Of a DNA stretch of 39,396 bases, positions 33,623 to 39,396 are shown piece by piece. This DNA is from an uncultured Bacteroides sp. (GTDB lineage Bacteria; Bacteroidota; Bacteroidia; Bacteroidales; Bacteroidaceae), in NCBI GenBank assembly GCA_945833835.1, contig CAMAFR010000021.1:1-39396 (forward strand). The letters run 5' to 3'. A program made the translations under genes and the position numbers. The stretch's first letter is position 1, and each line of letters begins with the position of its first letter. The notes below the pieces were generated by a model. The model was not told the origin of the DNA. It did not search any database and was given only the letters and a program-made list of their open reading frames with translations.

Positions 33623-34738
33623 TCATGCCTCGCTGTCGGAGAATTCCATCAGATAGGCCTTGATGAATCCGTCTATTTTGCCGTCCATCACCCCGTTGAC
33701 ATCCGAAGTCTGGTAGTTGGTGCGGTGGTCCTTCACCCGACGGTCATCGAAGACGTAGCTGCGGATTTGCGAACCCCATTCGATTTTCTTCTTGCCGGCT
33801 TCCACCTTGGCCTGCTCTTCCATGCGGTGCTGCAGCTCCTTGTCGTACAGAATGGAGCGCAACTGGCGCATGGCGTTCTCCTTGTTCTTCGGCTGGTCAC
33901 GGGTCTCGGTATTCTCAATCAGGATCTCTTCCTCCTCACCGGTGTAGGGGTCTTTGTACTGGTAGCGCAGGCGCACGCCCGACTCCACCTTGTTCACGTT
34001 CTGTCCGCCGGCCCCACCGCTTCTGAAGGTGTCCCACGACAGCCGGGCAGGTTCTACGGTCACCTCTATCGAATCGTCCACCAAGGGGGTCACAAACACG
34101 GAGGCGAACGATGTCATGCGTTTGCCCTGTGCATTATAAGGCGACACACGCACCAGGCGGTGTACGCCGTTCTCTCCTTTCAGGTAGCCGTAGGCATACG
34201 CCCCTTCCACGTTCATCGTGACCGTCTTGATGCCGGCCTCATCGCCTTCCTGCAGGTTGGCCACCGACAGTTTGTAACCGTTGCTCTCGGCCCAGCGCAT
34301 ATACATACGCATCAGCATCGATGCCCAGTCCTGGCTTTCGGTGCCGCCCGCTCCCGAATTGATTTTCAGCACACAGTCCATCTGGTCGGCTTCCGAACGC
34401 AGCATGTTCTTCAGCTCCAGCTCCTCCACAGCCGTCAGCGTCTTGGCGTAGGCCTCGTCCACTTCCTGCTCGGTCACCAGCTCGTCTTTATAGAAATCGA
34501 AGGCCAGCTCCAACTCATCGGTCAGGGTCTTCACTTCGGTATATCCTTCTATCCAGGCCTGAAGCGACTTCACTTTCTTCATCTGGGCCTCTGCCTTCTT
34601 GGCATCGTCCCAAAAACCGGGAGCCTGCGTCCGGAGCTGCTCTTCTTCCACCTGCACCTGCTTGTTCTCGATGTCCAAATAGCGGTACAGGGCTTCGGTA
34701 CGTCCTTTGACGTCTTTCAGTTGTTCTATTGTAATCAT
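33623..34738 (-). CDS. prfB: Peptide chain release factor 2
   Basis: A 371-residue class I release factor that ends translation at UGA and UAA. It has the catalytic GGQ motif in FRSGGAGGQNVNKVESGVRL (about 245-265), the SGAGGTESQDWASML segment, and the stop-codon-reading loop HRLVRVSPYNAQGKRMTSF. The tripeptide there is Ser-Pro-Tyr, where E. coli RF2 has Ser-Pro-Phe. The reading frame is continuous from the ATG at 34738: the in-frame UGA and +1 shift that regulate prfB in many bacteria are absent. A possible promoter lies at 34765-34772. The 46-residue membrane protein follows. Confidence 0.95.
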   Translation of the reverse strand: MITIEQLKDVKGRTEALYRYLDIENKQVQVEEEQLRTQAPGFWDDAKKAEAQMKKVKSLQAWIEGYTEVKTLTDELELAFDFYKDELVTEQEVDEAYAKTLTAVEELELKNMLRSEADQMDCVLKINSGAGGTESQDWASMLMRMYMRWAESNGYKLSVANLQEGDEAGIKTVTMNVEGAYAYGYLKGENGVHRLVRVSPYNAQGKRMTSFASVFVTPLVDDSIEVTVEPARLSWDTFRSGGAGGQNVNKVESGVRLRYQYKDPYTGEEEEILIENTETRDQPKNKENAMRQLRSILYDKELQHRMEEQAKVEAGKKKIEWGSQIRSYVFDDRRVKDHRTNYQTSDVNGVMDGKIDGFIKAYLMEFSDSEA

Positions 34739-34764
34739 TTTCCTGCTAAATCTTTATGAGGGGG

Positions 34765-34772
34765 CAAAATTA
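34765..34772 (-). promoter_or_regulatory. Candidate -7 box of prfB
   Basis: Minus strand TAATTTTG, fitting TAnnTTTG, in the 70-base gap between the acyl-CoA synthetase stop and the prfB start. No clear -33 TTG. Confidence 0.45.
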
Positions 34773-34808
34773 CGAAAATTCGCCCGAACCTCCGCATAAA
34801 CAACGGCT

Positions 34809-36617
34809 TTATTCGGCGTACATCCGTTCGATTTCGGCGGCATAGTTCTTGGCCAGCACCGGACGGCGTATCTTCAGCGTATTGGTCAGCTCGCCCCTCT
34901 CCATACTGAACGGCTCGGGCAGCAGCGTGAAGCGCTTGATCTGCTCGAAATGGGCAAACTCCTGCTGGAGCGTATCGATACGGGTACGGAAGAGCTCGAT
35001 GATTTCGGGCTTCTGCAACAGGTCCTTCCGGTCGGCGTAGTCTATCTGCTTCTCGGCGGCATACAGCTCCACCTGCCGGTAGTCGGGCACGATGAGGGCC
35101 GACACAAACTTGCGCTGGTCGGCGATGATGGAAATCTGGTCGATGTAACGATCCACCACCAACTTCGTCTCGATGGCCTGCGGAGCGATGTACTTGCCGT
35201 TGGAGGTCTTGAACAGGTCCTTGATACGTTCCGTCAGATAGAGGAAGCCGTCTTTGTCGATATATCCGGCATCGCCGGTCTTGAACCAACCGTCGGACGT
35301 ATAGGACTGCCGCGTCACGGCTTCCTTCTTGTAATAGCCCGCCGTGACGGTCCCCGCCTTGATTTGGATTTCGTTGTCCTCGCCGATGCGCACCAAGATG
35401 CCGGGCAACGGGCGTCCGATGGAACCGATGCGGTAATCGTCCAACCATTCGCACGACACGGTGGCCGTGGTCTCGGTCATGCCGTATCCGGCAATCATGT
35501 TGATGCCCACCGAGTGGACAAACTCCTCCACCGCCACGGGGATGGCCGCTCCCGCCGTCGGGAAGAAGTTGCCGTTCTCAATGCCGATGGTCTTCTTCAG
35601 CAGGCTGTAGATGGTCCGTTCATAAAACTTGTATTTCATGTGCAGCCAGATGGGGGGCACCTTTCCGTTCATCAGATAATCGATGTTGTGCTGCTTGCCC
35701 ACCTGGAGGGCATCCAGCATCAACGCCTTTTTCAGGCCGGTGGTCTCGCTGATCTTCTGTTGCACACCGTCGTACACCTTCTCCCAGAAGCGGGGCACAC
35801 TGCACATGGCGGTGGGGCGCACCTCCTTGATGGTCTTCTGGATGTCCTGCGGATACAGATTGATGGCCAGACGGCATCCCCGATAAATGCAATAGTAGGA
35901 CCAGGCCTTCTCGAAAATGTGGGTAAACGGCAGGAAGTTCATGACGACATCCTCTTCTCCCAACCGTGACAGGCGTTGGTTGTGTCCCTCAAAAGCCACC
36001 GCATAGCAACCGTGGGTCAGCATCACGCCCTTCGACTCGCCCGTGGTGCCCGACGTGTACAGAATGTTGGCCACATCGCTTTCGCAGACGGCATCCGCCC
36101 GCCGCTCCGCTTCCCGGCGGAACGACCCGGCCTTGCCCAGCTGCAGGAAATCATCGAAATAGATGGACAGCGTATCGCCCTCGGCCTTCCGCACCCCCTT
36201 GTCGAAAATGATGATCCGCTTCAGGGCGGTACACAGGTGCTGTACATGGTGGGCCACGTCATACTGGTACTGCTCGCCGACAAAGAGGTACTGTATCTCC
36301 GCATCCTGCAAAATGTAGTGCACCTGTGCCTCCGAACTGGTAGCATATAGGGGGACGGTCACCGCACGGATGGAAAAAGCACCGAAGTCGGTGTACAGAC
36401 ATTCCGGCTTGTTCTGCGAGAAAATCCCGATGTTCTCTTGCTCGGACACTTGCAAAGCCAGCAAAGCGTCGGCTACCTCGCGGACCCGGGTAGCAAACTG
36501 GTTCCAGGATACCGGAATCCATGTTTCAGAAGCATAGTCACGATACGTCAAGGCGGTACGGTCGCCATATTTCTCTGCCTGTACGTCTATCAGGCGGGGC
36601 AATACCAAATTACTCAT
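34809..36617 (-). CDS. Long-chain fatty acid-CoA ligase (AMP-forming)
   Basis: A 602-residue enzyme of the FAA1-like branch of the ANL superfamily, which activates fatty acids through an acyl-adenylate and transfers them to CoA. Motifs are ILYTSGTTGESKGVMLTHG (A3, about 187), FLPFTHIFEK, FFPTAGAAIP, AGYGMTETTATVS (A5), GWFKTGDAGYID with DGFLYLTERIKDLFKTSNGKYIAP (A7-A8). It probably works on exogenous or recycled fatty acids at the cytoplasmic face of the membrane. Monocistronic; a divergent promoter region separates it from the M20 gene. Confidence 0.94.
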   Translation of the reverse strand: MSNLVLPRLIDVQAEKYGDRTALTYRDYASETWIPVSWNQFATRVREVADALLALQVSEQENIGIFSQNKPECLYTDFGAFSIRAVTVPLYATSSEAQVHYILQDAEIQYLFVGEQYQYDVAHHVQHLCTALKRIIIFDKGVRKAEGDTLSIYFDDFLQLGKAGSFRREAERRADAVCESDVANILYTSGTTGESKGVMLTHGCYAVAFEGHNQRLSRLGEEDVVMNFLPFTHIFEKAWSYYCIYRGCRLAINLYPQDIQKTIKEVRPTAMCSVPRFWEKVYDGVQQKISETTGLKKALMLDALQVGKQHNIDYLMNGKVPPIWLHMKYKFYERTIYSLLKKTIGIENGNFFPTAGAAIPVAVEEFVHSVGINMIAGYGMTETTATVSCEWLDDYRIGSIGRPLPGILVRIGEDNEIQIKAGTVTAGYYKKEAVTRQSYTSDGWFKTGDAGYIDKDGFLYLTERIKDLFKTSNGKYIAPQAIETKLVVDRYIDQISIIADQRKFVSALIVPDYRQVELYAAEKQIDYADRKDLLQKPEIIELFRTRIDTLQQEFAHFEQIKRFTLLPEPFSMERGELTNTLKIRRPVLAKNYAAEIERMYAE

Positions 36618-36646
36618 CTTTTCGAATTTTATGGAATATAGTGTTG

Positions 36647-36654
36647 CAAAGATA
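36647..36654 (-). promoter_or_regulatory. -7 box of the acyl-CoA ligase gene
   Basis: Minus strand TATCTTTG, 29 bases before the ATG at 36617. The nearest minus-strand TTG lies too far upstream, so the -33 element is not evident. Confidence 0.6.
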
Positions 36655-36747
36655 CATTTTTATGGTATCTTTTTGATGATTTCACACAAAAAATGGTTCT
36701 TTCGATAAAAAAAGAAGACGAATAAAGCTGAAAATTCACAAAAAAAG

Positions 36748-36755
36748 TATCTTTG
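36748..36755 (+). promoter_or_regulatory. -7 box of the M20 deacylase gene
   Basis: TATCTTTG, 21 bases before the ATG at 36777, giving a very short leader. A CTG rather than TTG lies about 17 bases upstream. It forms a divergent pair with the box at 36647-36654. Confidence 0.6.
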
Positions 36756-36776
36756 CATCAGCAAATCACAACAATT

Positions 36777-37841
36777 ATGATAGACATAGGTTACTACACA
36801 TCCGAAGCGCTGACGCTGCTTCACTCACTGATTGGCATCCCCTCTGTGAGCCGCGAAGAAGAAAGTGCCGCCGATTTCCTGCAAAACTACATCGAAGAGT
36901 CGGGCATCATGACCGGACGGTCGGGCAACAATGTATGGTGCGTCAGCCCCATGTTTGATGTCAGCAAACCCACGTTGCTGCTCAATTCGCACATCGACAC
37001 GGTGAAGCCGGTCAACGGATGGAGAAAACATCCGTTCACGCCCAAGCACGAGAACGGGAAGCTGTACGGTCTGGGCAGCAATGACGCCGGGGCCAGTGTC
37101 GTCACGCTGTTTCAGGCCTACCGCCACCTGATCACCACCCGACAGGCCTACAACCTGATTTTCCTGGCTTCCTGCGAAGAAGAGGTGTCGGGCAAGAACG
37201 GTATCGAAAGCGTGTTGCCCCAACTGCCGCCCATCACGCTGGGCATCGTGGGCGAACCGACCGAGATGCATCCCGCCATTGCCGAGAAAGGACTGATGGT
37301 GCTCGATGTGACTGCCCACGGAAAAGCCGGCCATGCCGCCCGCAACGAGGGCGACAATGCCATCTACAAGATATTGCCCGACCTCGAATGGTTCCGCACC
37401 TACCGCTTCCCCCAGGAGTCTTCCCTATTGGGGCCGGTCAAGATGAGTGTCACCCAAATCAATGCCGGCACCCAACACAATGTGGTGCCCGACACCTGCT
37501 CGTTGGTGGTGGATATCCGCAGCAACGAATTCTATTCGAACGAGGAGCTGTTCCAGGAAATCACCCGGAACATCCGCAGCGAGGCCAAAGCCCGTTCGTT
37601 CCGCCTCAACTCCTCCCGCATCGACCCGCAACATCCTTTCGTACAACGCGCCGTCGCAATGGGCCGCCAACCCTTCGGCTCGCCTACCCTCTCCGACCAG
37701 GCCCTGATGAGATTCCCTTCCGTCAAGATAGGACCGGGCAAATCCTCGCGTTCGCATACCGCCGACGAATACATTCTGGTGAGCGAGATAGAAGAGGCCA
37801 TCGGCCTGTACATACAGCTGCTGGACGGCTTGGCCCTCTGA
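36777..37841 (+). CDS. M20 family metallopeptidase, ArgE-like N-acyl-ornithine deacylase
   Basis: A 354-residue dizinc hydrolase. Metal and catalytic motifs are LLNSHIDTVKPV (His and Asp), YGLGSNDAGASVV (bridging Asp), ASCEEEVSGKNG (catalytic Glu), GEPTEMHPAIAEKG, and a C-terminal PGKSSRSHTADEYI (His ligand). The dimerisation domain is inserted near 165-275. It should remove the acyl group from N-acetyl- or N-succinyl-ornithine in arginine synthesis; Bacteroides are known to use the succinylated route, so the succinyl form is a reasonable inference. An in-frame ATG at 36753 is rejected since it lies within the promoter. Monocistronic, terminator directly after. Confidence 0.9.
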   Translation: MIDIGYYTSEALTLLHSLIGIPSVSREEESAADFLQNYIEESGIMTGRSGNNVWCVSPMFDVSKPTLLLNSHIDTVKPVNGWRKHPFTPKHENGKLYGLGSNDAGASVVTLFQAYRHLITTRQAYNLIFLASCEEEVSGKNGIESVLPQLPPITLGIVGEPTEMHPAIAEKGLMVLDVTAHGKAGHAARNEGDNAIYKILPDLEWFRTYRFPQESSLLGPVKMSVTQINAGTQHNVVPDTCSLVVDIRSNEFYSNEELFQEITRNIRSEAKARSFRLNSSRIDPQHPFVQRAVAMGRQPFGSPTLSDQALMRFPSVKIGPGKSSRSHTADEYILVSEIEEAIGLYIQLLDGLAL

Positions 37842-37853
37842 AACTGACAAAAA

Positions 37854-37912
37854 AAAGGAGGGTGCGTCAAAACTCAACAATTTGATAGGCTGGTTTTGAC
37901 GCGCCCTCCTTT
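37854..37912. terminator. Long hairpin terminator after the M20 gene
   Basis: AAAGGAGGGTGCGTCAAAAC (37854-37873) pairs with GTTTTGACGCGCCCTCCTTT (37893-37912) with one wobble. A-rich sequence precedes and TTATT follows, so it can work in both directions between converging genes. The core GAGGGTGNGTCAAAAC is shared with the hairpin at 8408-8470. Confidence 0.85.
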
Positions 37913-37930
37913 ATTGTGGACATTGTCCTA

Positions 37931-37958
37931 CGTCGCTTCGGTGGAACCGAAGCGGACG
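37931..37958. terminator. Second hairpin, 3' of the lipoprotein gene
   Basis: CGTCGCTTCGGT (37931-37942) pairs with ACCGAAGCGGACG (37946-37958) with one bulged base and a 3-base loop. It begins 5 bases past the lipoprotein stop and has no T-tract on the minus strand; it may protect the mRNA end rather than terminate. Confidence 0.55.
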
Positions 37959-37962
37959 TTCA

Positions 37963-39213
37963 TCATTTATTTTCGTAGACAGTATCCAAGGTCAGTGCCG
38001 TACCGGTTTCAGGCACCAGCTTCACGGCCACCTTCATTTCGTTCACGGTCATACTCGAAGCCTTATGGATTTCCTTATAATAGGAGGTCAGGCGCAAGGC
38101 GGTGTATTGCCAGATACGATCCATATCTCCCTTGACCACCGATTCCTGCATCTGGATGTCCTTTATCAACGCATTGAAGTCATCAACGGCTTTCCCCAGA
38201 CTGGTCTTGAAATCTGCAACACGGCTCGATGCGTTCACGCCACCATCCGTCAGCTGGCATTCCAGCTTCCATTTCGTTCCGGCCGGATCCGACTGCGGAA
38301 GGAAGGTCCATACACCCGGTGTATAAATCTTCGCAGAGGTGCCAGCAGCCTGGATCACAGCGGTGGCTGCATAGAGGAAGCGGTCGGGAGTGCCCAGTGC
38401 CGTTTCCAAACGGCTCTTAATGCCAGCAAAGAAGTCGTCTGTAACGATGGCGGCCATTTCATCCACCGTTTTGTTGGGAACACCGAAATCTTCCATTTCC
38501 TTCTTCACAAGTTCTTCTGTTGCGGCCTTGGTGGCAAACACATCATCGTCGGCTACCGGCCAAACAAATTGCATATACCAGAAACTGTGGAGAGAGGTTC
38601 CTTGCGAACGCTTTATATTCCCTTCTGCATCAATCTTCAGCTCCATGTCACCTATTTTCTGGAACTCGGTCAATACCTGCAACAAATTGCGATTTTCATT
38701 GATAGACAGCGTTCGTCCCAGCTGCTTACCGTCATGGGCCCCCTTTGCATTATAATAGGTGTAGGGCGCATAGAAACTCAACCGCTCCCCATTTTCAACG
38801 GTTGCTTTCGGCGTAAACAACAGTTTCACCTTCGTGGTCGCCGGCAGTGAGGCGATATTCATCTCCATCCGATAATAACGCAACGAGTAAGCTGTTGATG
38901 ATGATGTGATCGTTGTGTCACGCAATGTTGCTCCTGCCAATGATTCTGTCTTTTCCGTACCATCGGCAAAAGTGAACGTAAGAGCAGGGTCAGCCACCTT
39001 CAACAAGTTCTCAGAGAAGCAGAAATCACAGAACAGCTTGTTCTGGATATTCGATTGGGGAGTTTCCGGCTCCGAAGGGGTAGGATCGGGTTTAGAGGGT
39101 GTTTCAGGCGTAGAGGGGCCTTCGGGCTGAGAAGGGTTGTCGTCACCACAAGCAGGCAGTACCACAGCTGTCAGCAGGGCCAACAGCACTGCAAAAAAAC
39201 TTCTTTTCTTCAT
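37963..39213 (-). CDS. Lipoprotein with proline-rich linker, function unknown
   Basis: A 416-residue protein with a lipoprotein signal ending LPAC (Cys22). The acidic CGDDN directly after it resembles the export signal that sends Bacteroides lipoproteins to the cell surface (inference). Residues about 26-53 form a Pro/Ser/Thr/Glu linker with repeated SxPETPSKPDPTPSEPETP-like units, then a body (about 55-416) without a family I recognise: alternating beta strands first (FTFADGTEKTESLAGATL, MEMNIASLPATTKVKLLF), then a more helical, charged C-terminal half. Monocistronic, with a very good promoter. It may be a surface binding or adhesion protein, but nothing in the sequence shows the ligand. Confidence 0.8.
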   Translation of the reverse strand: MKKRSFFAVLLALLTAVVLPACGDDNPSQPEGPSTPETPSKPDPTPSEPETPQSNIQNKLFCDFCFSENLLKVADPALTFTFADGTEKTESLAGATLRDTTITSSSTAYSLRYYRMEMNIASLPATTKVKLLFTPKATVENGERLSFYAPYTYYNAKGAHDGKQLGRTLSINENRNLLQVLTEFQKIGDMELKIDAEGNIKRSQGTSLHSFWYMQFVWPVADDDVFATKAATEELVKKEMEDFGVPNKTVDEMAAIVTDDFFAGIKSRLETALGTPDRFLYAATAVIQAAGTSAKIYTPGVWTFLPQSDPAGTKWKLECQLTDGGVNASSRVADFKTSLGKAVDDFNALIKDIQMQESVVKGDMDRIWQYTALRLTSYYKEIHKASSMTVNEMKVAVKLVPETGTALTLDTVYENK

Positions 39214-39276
39214 TGTTTTGTGTTTTTAATAAGTGTTTATTTTCAATAATAACAGTTCTTCTCCGGCATTTGTTCA

Positions 39277-39307
39277 CAAAGATAAGCTGTTTTGGATTGT
39301 CCTGCAA
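39277..39307 (-). promoter_or_regulatory. Promoter of the lipoprotein gene
   Basis: Minus strand TATCTTTG at 39277-39284 with TTG at 39305-39307, 20 bases apart, an exact consensus match. The leader to the ATG at 39213 is about 57 bases. Confidence 0.85.
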
Positions 39308-39342
39308 ACAAATACCGATAAATTCCGCTGCCGGGCAACCAT

Positions 39343-39378
39343 AAAAAAGCTCCGGAGAGCCTTGCGGCTTCCGGAGCT
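39343..39378 (-). terminator. Terminator of a minus-strand gene beyond the right edge
   Basis: AGCTCCGGA (39348-39356) pairs with TCCGGAGCT (39370-39378), with an inner GCC/GGC. On the minus strand the stem is followed by six T residues (39343-39348). It therefore ends a leftward gene whose coding part lies outside the window. Confidence 0.85.
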
Positions 39379-39396
39379 CAAGACGGCGACTACCTA

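Noticed and set aside
34470..34738. Programmed frameshift near the start of prfB
   Set aside because: The frame is uninterrupted from the ATG and no in-frame TGA occurs in the first codons.

Overview
The window looks like a chromosomal segment of a Bacteroidales bacterium, most likely Bacteroidaceae. The evidence is promoters with the Bacteroides-type -7 box (TAnnTTTG, often TATCTTTG, with TTG about 20 bases upstream), no strong Shine-Dalgarno sequences, a hybrid two-component regulator with a periplasmic propeller, an NSS transporter, a DUF4250 protein and a YaaA of Bacteroides type. The genes are GC-rich for this group and intergenic DNA is AT-rich. The species cannot be named from the sequence. 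No tRNA, rRNA, CRISPR array, complete transposon or phage was seen.

Layout. 1-428: non-coding, with a perfect 29-bp inverted repeat. 429-6945 (minus): yaaA, a hybrid two-component sensor/regulator (HTCS) and an OmpA-family porin. 7356-8357 (plus): malate dehydrogenase. 8511-18984: a pectin/uronate locus built around a divergent regulatory region at 14.73-15.01 kb. Leftward run three two-domain secreted enzymes: GH105-CE8, PL10-alpha/beta esterase and CE12-CE8. Rightward run an orphan PTS-EIIC-like permease, a KduI with a signal peptide and an ExuT-like hexuronate transporter. Together they would de-esterify and cleave homogalacturonan, process unsaturated galacturonides, isomerise the product and import uronates. 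No SusC/SusD pair lies in the window.

19.1-20.2 kb: the start of ppk1 joined to the end of ppx, an apparent deletion of roughly 2 kb of the polyphosphate genes. 20.3-27.8 kb: an NtrC-type regulator and its histidine kinase, divergent from a TolC / HlyD-type adaptor / GIN-domain lipoprotein / FtsX-type permease operon. That operon has a near-consensus sigma-54 promoter preceded by two direct repeats 22 bases apart. Its permease gene is broken and no ATPase gene is present.

27.9-39.4 kb: mostly housekeeping and accessory genes: DUF4250, alkaline phosphatase, a helix-hairpin-helix protein, an NSS transporter, an ECF sigma factor, a CYTH protein, a 46-residue membrane protein, prfB, long-chain acyl-CoA synthetase, an M20 deacylase and a lipoprotein with a proline-rich linker. 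Several gene ends carry long hairpins with related stem sequences.

The most interesting items are the all-bimodular pectin cluster with two unusual accessory genes (EIIC alone, exported KduI), the putative paired operator between its two arms, the sigma-54 export operon with its upstream repeats, and two deletion-like gene lesions.
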